Shown: positions 28,541 through 37,342 of the stretch, piece after piece
How positions within the stretch are numbered: the stretch's first letter is position 1
How the letters are laid out: the number at the start of each line of letters is the position of its first letter
DNA from: a virus
Virus record (IMG/VR): IMGVR_UViG_3300025892_000032
Span: 1 to 50,591 of that record
DNA: 50,591 nucleotides
Reading direction: 5' to 3' (one strand)
Made by a program: the position numbers and the translations under genes
Notes under the pieces: model-generated
What the model was told of the DNA's origin: nothing
The model's input: the letters and a program-made list of their open reading frames with translations, nothing else
Database searches by the model: none

Positions 28541-29584
28541 TCAGTTTTCAGTATGCATATACTGCTTACCGTTAAAGATATAAATTGTTCCAAATGGAAT
28601 GTCGCGAGTGCTGTCAAATCTTTGACCCATGACATTGTAGTAATTATTATCTCGTGGTTGTTGAGTGTACTGAATCTCACCGACACTATTAGTGGTGTTG
28701 TCTAACAAGACTGCGTCGATAGCATGAACTACACCATTTTGAGCTTCCAAATCAGCTAAGACTACTGTAGCCGTACCGTTAATTGTTACTGTTTCACCGA
28801 CACCGACTGTTAAAGTACCACCACCAACTGTAGTTGCTTCTAATCCATCATATAAATCAGTACTCATAACAGTAGTACCTAATACGTGATACAAAAGAAT
28901 GTCAGTCAAATTAGGAAGGACCAAAAGGTCAGTAACCTCAACACCCAATGTGGTTGCTAATGAAACAAAAGCGTCATCAGTTGGTGCGAATACTGTAAAG
29001 GTACCTTCGCCTTCTAAAGTCTCTTGTAGACCTCCTGCAATAACTGCAGCTTCGAGATAGTTATGGACCTCACTTGATTCAATCCAATCCCATACCGCAG
29101 TTACTACAGGTTCGGTAGGTGGAAGAAGTACCGCGTCAATAACATGAACAACACCATTATCTGTTGTAATGTCAGCAACAGTAACCATTGCGTTATTAAC
29201 CATAACGGTACTATCAGTAAGAGTGATAGTAATATCCTCACCCAAGAGTGTTTCAAAGGTATCACCATCCATTAAATCACCGCTCAATGCAATTGCGTTA
29301 ACAACATGGTACAATAAGATATCACCCAACCCTTCAAGAGCCAATAACTCTTCGGGTGTAATACCTAATTCATAAACCAAGTTTGTAATTGCATCATCGG
29401 TAGGTGCAAATACTGTAAATGTACCCGTGGTATCACTTAACGCTTCAACCAACCCCGCCTCGATAACAGCAGCTTCCAATAATGTATGGTCTTCACTACC
29501 AACTATCACGTCCACAACGGTGGACTGAGAAAAACTAACTAGGGATGTTAAGGCCAATCCCAATGCCATTAATACTTTTTTCAT
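28541..29584 (-). CDS. Secreted two-domain fasciclin (FAS1) protein with T9SS-like tail
   Basis: 347 residues. Signal peptide 1-19 (ending SFSQS), then two FAS1 repeats (about 22-155 and 165-300), each with 'HTLLEAAV' or 'HNYLEAAV', 'FTVFAPTDDAF'-type and 'ILLYHVV...VVHVIDAVLLP'-type blocks. The last ~45 residues (YYNVMGQRFDSTRDIPFGTIYIFNGKQY in scattered match) resemble a type A T9SS sorting tail: N-x-x-G-Q-R, then P-x-G-x-Y-I-x-x-G-K. FAS1 proteins are adhesins. A phage copy might act at the host surface or as a receptor-masking or aggregation protein. Own terminator; no clear promoter. Confidence 0.85.
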   Translation of the reverse strand: MKKVLMALGLALTSLVSFSQSTVVDVIVGSEDHTLLEAAVIEAGLVEALSDTTGTFTVFAPTDDAITNLVYELGITPEELLALEGLGDILLYHVVNAIALSGDLMDGDTFETLLGEDITITLTDSTVMVNNAMVTVADITTDNGVVHVIDAVLLPPTEPVVTAVWDWIESSEVHNYLEAAVIAGGLQETLEGEGTFTVFAPTDDAFVSLATTLGVEVTDLLVLPNLTDILLYHVLGTTVMSTDLYDGLEATTVGGGTLTVGVGETVTINGTATVVLADLEAQNGVVHAIDAVLLDNTTNSVGEIQYTQQPRDNNYYNVMGQRFDSTRDIPFGTIYIFNGKQYMHTEN

Positions 29585-29689
29585 GTTTTTTTTTAATTTG
29601 TTTTTATTGTCTTCATAGTATAGAGTATTAAAAATTATTAGTCAACTAATAAATTGTTTAATTTTTATATTGTTTTTTTAAGCAAAAAA

Positions 29690-29710
29690 GACCCCTTATT
29701 ATAAGGAGTC
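29690..29710 (-). terminator. Rho-independent terminator of pckA
   Basis: GACTCCTTAT/ATAAGGGGTC stem with one mismatch and T6 on the minus strand. The stop codon of the PEP carboxykinase gene lies inside the stem. Confidence 0.8.
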
Positions 29711-31171
29711 TTTTATCATATTAAAAAATTTATCTTGTCTATTATTATCAGGTTTTTCAAAAACTTTTTCCATATTATACTCACATATTCTTTTTGGAAT
29801 TTTTAATCCATTATAGTTTATGTAATCATCTTCGTAATCTCTATCTATAACTCCGTTAATTACTCCGCGAGTTTGTTTTAGTGAAAATCTATTATAATTT
29901 TTATCAAAACCTGTATTTACTAACCAAACTTTTACTTTCTTATTATCCCCTATCCTTTCTCTGAACATGTCAGTGTAGTCAGATATTTTTCTAGGTAAGA
30001 ATGGGTCGCCAAAACAAGGTGAGAATGTTGTGGTGGGTTCAGTAACCCCGACTTCAGTACCCGCAACTTTTGATGTATATCCTAACCCAAAGTACTTAAC
30101 AGCTTGTTCTGTGTTGAGTAGTGATATTGGAGGTAATACACCGAAAGCATCGAAAGATAAGAAGAATATATTCTCAACCTCTACGCCCCTACCTGTCATA
30201 CTTACTTTAACGTCACGCCTTATTTGGTCCAATGGGTAAGAAACTCTAATGTTTTCTGTTATACTACTATCACTAAAGTCAACAACACCTTCCTCATTAA
30301 CAATAACGTTCTCCAATAATGAAGTATTTGTTCTAGTGAATTTACTATGGATTGCATCCCATATTACAGGTTCTTTATATTCATCTAAATCTATGAGTTT
30401 AGCGTAACACCCACCTTCAAAGTTATATATGTAATCATTATACCAACCGTGTTCATCATCCCCAATAAAATACTTTAAAGGGTCTGAGGATAAAGTTGTT
30501 TTACCAGTACCTGACAGTCCAAAAAATAAATTAACACCTCTACCATCTTTAGTATTAGCGTTAGCGGAACAATGCATCGGTAAGACTCCTCTATCAACTA
30601 AAAGAGTATTCATAACGGTAAAGATACTTTTCTTTATCTCACCCGTATAACTCGTACCAGCTATTAGAATTTTTCTATCATCAAAATCTATTATTACGAA
30701 ATTCTCATTTTTAACATCCTTGGGTCTATTTTTACTTACAAAATCAGGACAATGTAATATTTCCCATTCAGTGAATGTGGTTGAGAATGTTGTTACAAAA
30801 CTTTGTGGGTCAATTAACATATTGTTGAAAAATATAATTGCCCAAGGCTCAGTACTCGTTATTTTAAAAGTCGCGCTGTGTTCATAGTTATAACCTGCTA
30901 CTTGCCTAGCACTAAAAGTTTTTGTTTCTTCAATATAATCTTTAATTTCATTTTTTAATGAAAGATAACTATCTCTATTTACCCTTTGGTTTATGACTCT
31001 TTCAAAATCGATTGTATTATCTGTGTATTTTCCCTCAGAAAAATATCTGTCTTTAGGTGACCTTCCAGTAAACTTACCAGTATTAAAATATAATAGACCG
31101 TCTTTGGTCGTCTTTATTCCTCTCTCCTTAGCAAGGGCCATTAATTGCTCAGTAGTTTCGTAATAAACCAT
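29699..31171 (-). CDS. pckA: Phosphoenolpyruvate carboxykinase (ATP)
   Basis: 490 residues (bacterial enzymes ~530-540). It converts oxaloacetate and ATP to PEP and CO2, the first step of gluconeogenesis. Key blocks are intact: TGRSPKD (35-41), YTGEIKK (175-181), HCSAN (200-204, metal-ligand His), P-loop GLSGTGKT (218-225), DDEHGW (238-243), 'FTRTNTSLLENV' (278-289) and ENIRVSYP (306-313). The protein begins directly with the catalytic core, lacking ~40 N-terminal residues found in cellular forms. It starts 5 nt after the methyltransferase stop, so it belongs to a phage operon reaching back to 33910. A metabolic gene of this kind is unexpected in a phage; it may feed PEP and sugars into nucleotide synthesis (inference). 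Confidence 0.92.
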   Translation of the reverse strand: MVYYETTEQLMALAKERGIKTTKDGLLYFNTGKFTGRSPKDRYFSEGKYTDNTIDFERVINQRVNRDSYLSLKNEIKDYIEETKTFSARQVAGYNYEHSATFKITSTEPWAIIFFNNMLIDPQSFVTTFSTTFTEWEILHCPDFVSKNRPKDVKNENFVIIDFDDRKILIAGTSYTGEIKKSIFTVMNTLLVDRGVLPMHCSANANTKDGRGVNLFFGLSGTGKTTLSSDPLKYFIGDDEHGWYNDYIYNFEGGCYAKLIDLDEYKEPVIWDAIHSKFTRTNTSLLENVIVNEEGVVDFSDSSITENIRVSYPLDQIRRDVKVSMTGRGVEVENIFFLSFDAFGVLPPISLLNTEQAVKYFGLGYTSKVAGTEVGVTEPTTTFSPCFGDPFLPRKISDYTDMFRERIGDNKKVKVWLVNTGFDKNYNRFSLKQTRGVINGVIDRDYEDDYINYNGLKIPKRICEYNMEKVFEKPDNNRQDKFFNMIKDSL

Positions 31172-31176
31172 TTTTT

Positions 31177-32052
31177 TTAGTTTGTTAATTCATCAACTTT
31201 TATTTTAAGTTGTTGTTGTTCCAACTTATAATCTTTAATTCTTTGTTTAGCAACTTCACAATAGTTTTTTGAGATGTCAATCCCTATCCATTCCCTACCT
31301 AACATTTCCGCCGCTAAACAAGTTGTTCCTGAACCGTTGAATGGGTCAAGTACTATATCTTCTTTATATGAAAGTATTTTAATTGCTCTGTAAGGTATAT
31401 CTAAAGAAAATGTTGCCTTTGTTTTTTGTTTGGTGTCAGCAAAGTAGTTCCACTGTCCAAAAACTAAAGACATAAAATCTTTCTTGTCTTTATCTTCGTA
31501 AACGAGTTTCTTTCTCATCCCACCTTTTTTAGTATCTTCCACCATTTGGTGCTCTCCCTTCCATTGTGGCGTACCCTTTACCTTTTTCTTGTGTAAGTTT
31601 TTGTAAGCCAAAATTACACATTCCTTAGGGTTATAAATATACGGCGAAGAAGGACTCATCCAACTTCCCCAAGCGGTTGTCTTACTTCTGTGTGGTGAAC
31701 TCTCCTCCAAATCAACAATACCGAAGAAACCAAAACCAATCTCTTTCATTATCATCCACATCTCAGCAGAGAAATAAATTCTACCTCCTTTATCCTGTCT
31801 GTTTATTTCATAAGGTATGTTAATAGCAATACGACCATCGTCTTTCAATACTCTATAAGCTTGAGTTAACCATTCCTTCGCGAAGACTTTATACTCCTCA
31901 AAGTATTTGTCATCGTCCCAACTATCATAATCAATACCAACACCATAAGGTGGTGATGTAACAATAAGGTCAATCGACCCCTCCTCCATCACCTCCATTT
32001 TCTTTATAGAGTCTGACGTATAAATCGTGTTTGTTTCCATCTTCATTTTCAA
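31177..32052 (-). CDS. DNA (N4-cytosine or N6-adenine) methyltransferase, TSPPY type
   Basis: 291 residues. Catalytic TSPPYG (32-37) and the SAM-binding DPFNGSGTT (236-244) occur in the order of beta-class enzymes. TSPPY is found in both N4-cytosine and some N6-adenine methylases. No restriction enzyme is adjacent, so it is an orphan enzyme, probably for host mimicry or protection from restriction. Its start overlaps the DUF3310 gene by about 80 nt; starting at Met5 would shorten that, but conserved N-terminal residues (NTIYTSDSIKKM) show the overlap is real. pckA follows after 5 nt. Confidence 0.88.
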   Translation of the reverse strand: MKMKMETNTIYTSDSIKKMEVMEEGSIDLIVTSPPYGVGIDYDSWDDDKYFEEYKVFAKEWLTQAYRVLKDDGRIAINIPYEINRQDKGGRIYFSAEMWMIMKEIGFGFFGIVDLEESSPHRSKTTAWGSWMSPSSPYIYNPKECVILAYKNLHKKKVKGTPQWKGEHQMVEDTKKGGMRKKLVYEDKDKKDFMSLVFGQWNYFADTKQKTKATFSLDIPYRAIKILSYKEDIVLDPFNGSGTTCLAAEMLGREWIGIDISKNYCEVAKQRIKDYKLEQQQLKIKVDELTN

Positions 32053-32263
32053 TTGTTTTTATTCTTCTTTCCAAATACCATAAAGCTTTCTTTAAGTCTT
32101 GTAAAGGGGGATTATCATCTTTTTTTCCACTACGACCTATGTATTTCAATACGTTAAATAAGTAAGCATCTTTGTCTATTCCCCAATTTTCAGCCACTTT
32201 TACTACCTCATATGGATTATCTTCACCTCCGTAATGTTCAGGATGGTTGACATGCTCTTTCAT
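31970..32263 (-). CDS. DUF3310 family phage protein
   Basis: 97 residues. 'VNHPEHYGG' (5-13), 'EVVKVAENWGIDKDAYLFNVLKYIGRSGKK' region and 'QDLKKALWYLERRI' are the hallmark blocks of DUF3310, small phage proteins related to nucleotide kinases by annotation only; function unknown. The last ~27 residues lie within the methyltransferase gene in another frame. Start overlaps the stop of the 54-residue gene (ATGA). Confidence 0.85.
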   Translation of the reverse strand: MKEHVNHPEHYGGEDNPYEVVKVAENWGIDKDAYLFNVLKYIGRSGKKDDNPPLQDLKKALWYLERRIKTIENEDGNKHDLYVRLYKENGGDGGGVD

Positions 32264-32424
32264 TTTTCAAGTAATTTTAACATTTTATCTTCGATATCCA
32301 TCGCATCTTTATATAGTTGGTCTGACTTTTTTCTATTTATTGTAGAATAAAGATTAGATTCATTTAGTAATTTTTCTTTCTTTTTACGTAATGACTTTAA
32401 CCTTATTAATCTAAAGATATTCAT
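32260..32424 (-). CDS. Small basic helical protein, 54 aa
   Basis: ATG 32424 to TGA 32260. Lys/Leu-rich coiled-coil-like protein (starts MNIFRLIRLKSLRKKKEK). It starts directly after the stop of the preceding gene (stop at 32425) and overlaps DUF3310 by 4 nt, so it fits tightly into the operon. Family unknown. Confidence 0.65.
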   Translation of the reverse strand: MNIFRLIRLKSLRKKKEKLLNESNLYSTINRKKSDQLYKDAMDIEDKMLKLLEK

Positions 32425-32643
32425 TTATTTTTCGTATTTTTTTCTTTTATTCTCTTTTCGGAGTTTTCTTTTCTTTTTTTCTGACATATTATCAGTAGTA
32501 TCATTTAAACCTACCACTGGTTTATTTTTTTTACCTTCTTTCCAAAGGTTTTTAGGACAGTACTCCCATCCGAACTTAACAAGGTGAATCGCCTCTTTAT
32601 CTGAGACTCTCTTTATCTCACTATTTTTCTTAATTGTTTTCAT
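32425..32643 (-). CDS. Small basic phage protein, 72 aa
   Basis: Contains 'IKRVSDKEAIHLVKFGWEYCPKNLWK' spread over residues 10-36, a pattern I recall from short proteins of marine T4-like phages, followed by a strongly basic, probably disordered tail. Possibly nucleic-acid binding. Overlaps its upstream gene by 14 nt. Confidence 0.65.
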   Translation of the reverse strand: MKTIKKNSEIKRVSDKEAIHLVKFGWEYCPKNLWKEGKKNKPVVGLNDTTDNMSEKKKRKLRKENKRKKYEK

Positions 32644-32821
32644 AATGTTTAAGATTTTCTTTTATTTCATTTATTGGTTTTTTGTCTGTGAACATTTTGT
32701 AAAACTCGTGTGACCAGTCATCACCAAAAATTAGCGCGTCTGAGTTGAACAAGTTTTCCATATAATTGTCCTCAGTCATTTCAATTATTTCTTTTGTTAT
32801 AAATCGCTTATTGAAACCCAT
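32630..32821 (-). CDS. Small conserved phage protein, 63 aa (MGFNKRFI)
   Basis: Soluble acidic protein with 'MGFNKRFITKE' and 'NSDALIFGDDWSHEFYKMF'. Similar 'SADALIFxDxFSxxFY' proteins are known to me from marine phages, function unknown. Overlaps both neighbours (14 and 25 nt). Confidence 0.7.
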   Translation of the reverse strand: MGFNKRFITKEIIEMTEDNYMENLFNSDALIFGDDWSHEFYKMFTDKKPINEIKENLKHYENN

Positions 32822-33210
32822 TTTAATTCTGAATTAAGTTTTACTGATACTATATGTTTTTTATCCCATTCGTTTGGTGATATTAAAGATAAGAACTTTT
32901 CTTCGTTATTTCCATAGTATAAATGATATATGTTACCAACAACTGGCTCAAAGGAATAGGTTGAGTTATATATCATATCATTTAGATTGACTTCGTCAAC
33001 CAATTTATTGTATTTTTCTACAATTTGTTCAAACTCTGATTTGAATATTTTCTGTAGTTTGTTTGCACCTTTTTGCTTGAACAAGTCAATATCATCAATC
33101 TCAATCTTTGGACCTGATATACTTGAAGCGTAGGGTAAGATATTTGCGTGAAACTTTTCGTTCTCCTCATCCCACACAATGTGGTCAGGATATCTACTTT
33201 TCTTTGGCAT
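32797..33210 (-). CDS. DUF2452-like protein
   Basis: 137 residues. 'HANILPYASSISGPKIEIDDIDLFKQKG' region, 'KIFKSEFEQIVEKYNKLVDEV', 'YSFEPVVGNIYHLYY' and 'FLSLISPNEW' match the conserved architecture of DUF2452, found in bacteria and phages, of unknown role. Overlaps the upstream gene by 17 nt and the next by 25 nt. Confidence 0.8.
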   Translation of the reverse strand: MPKKSRYPDHIVWDEENEKFHANILPYASSISGPKIEIDDIDLFKQKGANKLQKIFKSEFEQIVEKYNKLVDEVNLNDMIYNSTYSFEPVVGNIYHLYYGNNEEKFLSLISPNEWDKKHIVSVKLNSELKWVSISDL

Positions 33211-33910
33211 TTGTTTCTTTCAATTCATCTAACTTTATTGTCTGAGCAATATAGTTAATTACTTTTCTCTTAATAATTGATAGTAGACAACCCTCTAATG
33301 GGAACTCACTATCAAACTTAGCTTCGAAAACCAATGACCTTTTTGTGAGTTTCTTTTTTATTTCTTCTCCCCTTTCTACAAGTGTGAAAATACATTTTCT
33401 TTCGTCATACTTAGGATGAATCTTTCTTATGTTAAATTTATATAATAACTTCTCATCTTTATAATCAAACTTTATATAACCTTTTGTTGAGTTCTTTTTG
33501 GTGAATTTGAAATCTTTATTCGTGTTTTGTATTAAAACCGATTCAAATACAATAGACCAGATAGATTTTGCAATTAAAAAGTAGTCTTTAAGTCTATCGT
33601 TAGCGTCTTTAGATATCTTAACTATCTCTTTTAATTCGTTAGATTCAAATCCTGAAAGTTCTTTATAAACAATATTAGCTAGTAGTATTTCATCATCAAC
33701 ATCTTCAGGCTCATTTTTTAAGTGAATTCTTTTTAATTTACCTGAAATAGAGTTCAAGTTAGCTAAGTGTAATGTTAATTCTTGAAATGTTGGGTATAAA
33801 TTAAAGTTCTCTAACTCTTTATTTATTTTAGAAATATAATCTAATAAAACATATTCTTTATGTTCCATATCTATAGGCTCTTGTAAAATCCAATCTAAAG
33901 GTAATTTCAT
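33194..33910 (-). CDS. Hypothetical protein, 238 aa
   Basis: Soluble alpha/beta protein, first gene of the long overlapping operon that runs through DUF2452, DUF3310, the methyltransferase and pckA. No domain recognised. TATTTAATTATG just before the start is a one-base variant of the TATTTAT motif. Confidence 0.65.
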   Translation of the reverse strand: MKLPLDWILQEPIDMEHKEYVLLDYISKINKELENFNLYPTFQELTLHLANLNSISGKLKRIHLKNEPEDVDDEILLANIVYKELSGFESNELKEIVKISKDANDRLKDYFLIAKSIWSIVFESVLIQNTNKDFKFTKKNSTKGYIKFDYKDEKLLYKFNIRKIHPKYDERKCIFTLVERGEEIKKKLTKRSLVFEAKFDSEFPLEGCLLSIIKRKVINYIAQTIKLDELKETNAKEK

Positions 33911-33957
33911 AATTAAATATTATACCTTAAGAATAAAAAAAACTTTTAATTAATCAA

Positions 33958-35589
33958 TTAATCTACCCTAAATACATAATAATCGTGACCATCAATTCTA
34001 ATGTCATATTCTACACCATCATAATGTGATATATTGTGACCAACACCATCCGTATCCACCGCATCCTCAATTATCTCATCTTTATTTAAGAATTCCTCAA
34101 GGTCTAAATCGTAATCTTTAATATAATTTTGTGGGTTAGACCTAACGTCACTTAAATACTCATCCACCTTTTTTTCTATCATTTCCTCAGTGGGTTCTCC
34201 CTCAGGACTTAATGTTAAATCATCTCTCTCCTCTTCTAACTCATCTATTTTATCATATACTTCACCCCTTTCATCACTACTATAAGGTAACGAGTCAGTA
34301 TCTCTTGTCTTTCTATAAAGTTCTTCAATCTCTTGGTCTAATTCTTCGTGTCTTTTCTTTTGTTCTGTAGATAACGGTAGTTCATCTTCATCGAATATAG
34401 ATTCCCAATCATCTCTAACATAATCATCATACCAACTCTCAAAATAACTAACAATAGAATCTATGTCTATGTAATTCATCAAATAGTCTTCGTTAAATGA
34501 CTCCATTAACCCTATGTCATTAACCAAGTCGTTTAATCTAGATTTTGCGAGTTCGTAAACATCATCCCATTCACCCACAATATATTCACTATCTGTTTCA
34601 TTTTCACCCATCCATTTAAATGCTAAAATTTCTCCAGGATAAAAACTATTAGTCTCAGGTATTAAATTATATATGTCCTCATCTTCACCAACTTCATTCA
34701 CTAACCACTCATTTCTTAAACCACTCATCACAGCATTTGCCTTTCTTCCTACCTCATCTAATTCGTTGTTTTCAGGATTCCACGCATCTCTTTCTCTTAT
34801 ATCGTCCATCCTCCTTAGTAATCTTTCTCTTCTTATTCTATCATCTCTTTGGGCTCGTCTTTGTAACTCTTGTTTCGCTTTAATTTCGTCTTTAAATAAT
34901 TCGATATCACTAGCGTAATTTGTTGACATGTATCTTTGTATAACATTATCAATCTTTTCAAACTCAGGTGTCCCTAAAATCCACCCCACTTTAAATGAAT
35001 CATCAGGCGCATTATAGAAAATTTGTTTTCCATCATATTTTTGTAACATTGCAACTTTATAAAACTTACTACCTGATTTAGCTTTTTTATCTAAAAAATA
35101 AAATAATTTACCGTCTCTATTGTAGGACATAAAGTGACTATCACTACTTTTAGCTGCTGTACACCATTTACTACCCGCTCCGTAATAACAACTAGCCTCA
35201 TGTGTCTTTGGCGTTATCACAGTAAACCTGTCGTCTTCATACACTATGTCAGCCCCATCTATTTTTTTAACGTCCCTCCTTACCTTGTTTTCGTGTTTTT
35301 CAATCGCATCTGTAATATCTTTTAAAGTATTGTATTGATTAATATCTTTTATTTCTAAATTTTTTTGAAATTTTATAAACTTCTCTACCGCAATTTTCGC
35401 TTTAACTAAATCATCATTTAGATTTTCAGATGAAATGACCTTACCTAAAAAGTTTAAAAACTTTTGGTTAGATGACAGTTCTCTTGATAATAAAAATATC
35501 TTTTTTAAATCTTCTTTATTAAATTTATCTTTATATCTTGATAGGAATTCATCTTTTCTTCCTTCTAACAATACTTTACTAAGATTCAT
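33958..35589 (-). CDS. Large tagged protein with 'CYYG...WCTA' domain
   Basis: 543 residues. N terminus MNLSKVLLEGRKDEF has a short class II-like tag with L-L-E. A helical region follows (20-115). Next is the domain 'VITPKTHEASCYYGAGSKWCTA' to 'GKLFYFLDKKAKSG', in pieces over about 123-195, which I have seen in other marine phage proteins without a function. The C-terminal half (220-543) is very acidic, with coiled-coil stretches. The WCT domain recurs in the gene at 46557-47882, also tagged. A TATTTAT motif lies 18 nt upstream. Possibly a packaged effector (inference). Confidence 0.75.
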   Translation of the reverse strand: MNLSKVLLEGRKDEFLSRYKDKFNKEDLKKIFLLSRELSSNQKFLNFLGKVISSENLNDDLVKAKIAVEKFIKFQKNLEIKDINQYNTLKDITDAIEKHENKVRRDVKKIDGADIVYEDDRFTVITPKTHEASCYYGAGSKWCTAAKSSDSHFMSYNRDGKLFYFLDKKAKSGSKFYKVAMLQKYDGKQIFYNAPDDSFKVGWILGTPEFEKIDNVIQRYMSTNYASDIELFKDEIKAKQELQRRAQRDDRIRRERLLRRMDDIRERDAWNPENNELDEVGRKANAVMSGLRNEWLVNEVGEDEDIYNLIPETNSFYPGEILAFKWMGENETDSEYIVGEWDDVYELAKSRLNDLVNDIGLMESFNEDYLMNYIDIDSIVSYFESWYDDYVRDDWESIFDEDELPLSTEQKKRHEELDQEIEELYRKTRDTDSLPYSSDERGEVYDKIDELEEERDDLTLSPEGEPTEEMIEKKVDEYLSDVRSNPQNYIKDYDLDLEEFLNKDEIIEDAVDTDGVGHNISHYDGVEYDIRIDGHDYYVFRVD

Positions 35590-35607
35590 AATTGTGATAC
35601 TTTTATG

Positions 35608-35614
35608 ATAAATA
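35608..35614 (-). promoter_or_regulatory. Phage promoter-like motif (TATTTAT), 18-nt spacing
   Basis: Coding-strand AGTATTTATCAT, 18 nt before ATG 35589. Confidence 0.4.
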
Positions 35615-35646
35615 CTTAAGATTATAGAAATATTCTATCTACGGAC

Positions 35647-35653
35647 TATTTAT
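35647..35653 (+). promoter_or_regulatory. Phage promoter-like motif (TATTTAT), 37-nt spacing
   Basis: GACTATTTATATAA on the plus strand, divergent from the site at 35608, upstream of the 43-residue gene at 35691. Confidence 0.3.
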
Positions 35654-35690
35654 ATAATGAATAATAAACCTCTATAAAAAATTATCAATA

Positions 35691-35822
35691 ATGGGATGTG
35701 GATGTAAAAAAAAGGCTCAACAGTCTCAACAAACTGTTCAGACTCAAGCTCAAACAAATACTCAAGCAGTACAAGAAGCCGTAACAAAAACTGTTGAAAA
35801 GTATTATAAGAAAAAACAATAA
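35691..35822 (+). CDS. Small Cys/Lys/Gln-rich phage protein, 43 aa (MGCGCKKKA)
   Basis: ATG 35691 to TAA 35822. Starts MGCGCKKKAQQ, continues Gln/Thr-rich and ends basic. I recall short 'MGCGCK' proteins from many marine phages. The C-x-C pair could bind metal. Followed by a terminator on the plus strand. Confidence 0.7.
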   Translation: MGCGCKKKAQQSQQTVQTQAQTNTQAVQEAVTKTVEKYYKKKQ

Positions 35823-35846
35823 CCTATATTTTTTAGGTCATTAATT

Positions 35847-35872
35847 TAAAAGAGTCTTTTTAGACTCTTTTT
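35847..35872 (+). terminator. Bidirectional terminator
   Basis: AAAGAGTC/GACTCTTT stem with a T-run on the plus strand, after the 43-residue gene. Confidence 0.8.
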
Positions 35873-35882
35873 TATTTATTGT

Positions 35883-36749
35883 ATGTTTTTTTACACCTAT
35901 TATTTAAAAAAATTAATAGGAATGGAAAGTGTATTGTATGGGACTAACTTGTGTAATATCTTAGTTAATGAGATAATAAAAGAATTTAACGTTGTTGATA
36001 AAACACATATTAGTAACATCACTCTTTGTGATTTATCTCAATTCATTGTATTGAAAGGAGAAACAACTATTCAAAACCCTCTAAATTATTCTAAAGTATT
36101 CAGTTCTTTCTTAAATGGATTATCTGAAGTGGAAAGGAATTTTAATGTGATAGACTTAATAAACTATAATTCAAAACCTGATATCCACGTAATAGATATT
36201 GATGTCACATTCACAAGTGACCTACTATCTGAACCGTTGGTTGATACCTTCCCCTTAATTGGTCGTTTTGAAATTGACCATTTAAATAATTTGGTAAAAC
36301 ATAATAATCATAAGATTTACGATGAGGTCATAAAACTACCTGAATTCAAAGATTACCATGGTTTAAGTATGAAGTACTACGAGCCATATTTTTCAACAAA
36401 CTATTTTGGTAGAAATTTAATGAGTTCAAAATCATATGTAATTTATCTTAAATACATCGCATATAATTTATTTGAAAAACAACTCTGTAAAGATATAAGA
36501 TTTAAACTATTTTACACTGGCGATATAGATAAATTAGATTGGGAAACAATGTCTTTTGAAATACATAGTGAGTCTAACATACCGAAAATAGAGTGGACAA
36601 AATCCTTAATATTAGATTTGTTTGATTTTAAATATTCATACATAAAAAAACACTTATCTTTAGATGAATATGATTTCAATAATGAAATTCTTTCTAAGGA
36701 TAAGTGTTGGATGAAAAGAGATAAAACTTCAGAGATGATATTACTCTGA
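35883..36749 (+). CDS. Hypothetical protein, 288 aa
   Basis: Soluble alpha/beta protein. An internal ATG at 35922 (MESVLYGTNLCN) is an alternative start that would remove a hydrophobic 13-residue extension. The phrase 'DLSQFIVLKGETT' followed by an 'FSSFLNGL' helix recalls uncharacterised phage proteins, sometimes annotated as SAM-synthetase-like, but the catalytic residues of that enzyme are not visible. Convergent with the glutaredoxin gene (9-nt overlap). Confidence 0.6.
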   Translation: MFFYTYYLKKLIGMESVLYGTNLCNILVNEIIKEFNVVDKTHISNITLCDLSQFIVLKGETTIQNPLNYSKVFSSFLNGLSEVERNFNVIDLINYNSKPDIHVIDIDVTFTSDLLSEPLVDTFPLIGRFEIDHLNNLVKHNNHKIYDEVIKLPEFKDYHGLSMKYYEPYFSTNYFGRNLMSSKSYVIYLKYIAYNLFEKQLCKDIRFKLFYTGDIDKLDWETMSFEIHSESNIPKIEWTKSLILDLFDFKYSYIKKHLSLDEYDFNNEILSKDKCWMKRDKTSEMILL

Positions 36750-37025
36750 TAAAAACCCCTTAATCTTTTCTGCGGCCTCCTCAACTGTGTTGAATTGTTC
36801 GTCAGGTACGTTAAGTATAATCTTGTGTTTACCATCATCTTTAGTTTCTACTAAAGTAAACGCAGGTAAGAACTCACTACCAGAAGATTCAACGAATTGT
36901 TGGTATTCTTTTTCGTGTTCGTTAATATTTCTTACGTCAACATCAATACCTTCCTTATATATGATGTTTTTTAGGTTTTCACAGTGAGGACAACCGTCCA
37001 TAGTATATAAAATTGCAAACTTCAT
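36741..37025 (-). CDS. Glutaredoxin-like protein
   Basis: 94 residues of thioredoxin fold. Active site CPHC (12-15) in 'YTMDGCPHCENLK', then the cis-Pro region 'FLPAFTLVE' (about 54-62). It would reduce disulfides, probably serving ribonucleotide reductase together with the thioredoxin encoded just upstream (one-base overlap). No reductase gene is in the window. Confidence 0.8.
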   Translation of the reverse strand: MKFAILYTMDGCPHCENLKNIIYKEGIDVDVRNINEHEKEYQQFVESSGSEFLPAFTLVETKDDGKHKIILNVPDEQFNTVEEAAEKIKGFLSE

Positions 37026-37342
37026 TATAATATTTCTTTTACCATTTCACGTAATTGTGTTTCTGTTATAACACCGATTTTGTTTGTGACATTTTCACCT
37101 CCATTGAATCCTTTAATTGCCGGTATTGACCTAACCCCTAAACTAACAGCCATTTCCTTGTCTTGCTCTATGTCAAATTTATATAAACTAACTTCACTAC
37201 CTTCTTCCTCAAGTTGTTTTGCAACTTTTTCCACTATCGGACCAATCATCCTACATGGTCCACACCAATCAGCATATAAGTCTACTATAAACTTTTCTCC
37301 GCTGTTAATTTTTTGTTTTAATTCTTCAGATGTTAATTTCAT
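37025..37342 (-). CDS. trxA: Thioredoxin
   Basis: 105 residues, the normal length. WCGPC active site (26-30) in 'DLYADWCGPCRMIGP', cis-Pro in 'VRSIPAIKGF' (about 71-80), and a C-terminal amphipathic helix. It supplies electrons to ribonucleotide reductase and other enzymes. Translationally linked to the upstream gene (4-nt overlap) and the glutaredoxin-like gene, in the glutamine synthetase operon. Confidence 0.92.
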   Translation of the reverse strand: MKLTSEELKQKINSGEKFIVDLYADWCGPCRMIGPIVEKVAKQLEEEGSEVSLYKFDIEQDKEMAVSLGVRSIPAIKGFNGGENVTNKIGVITETQLREMVKEIL

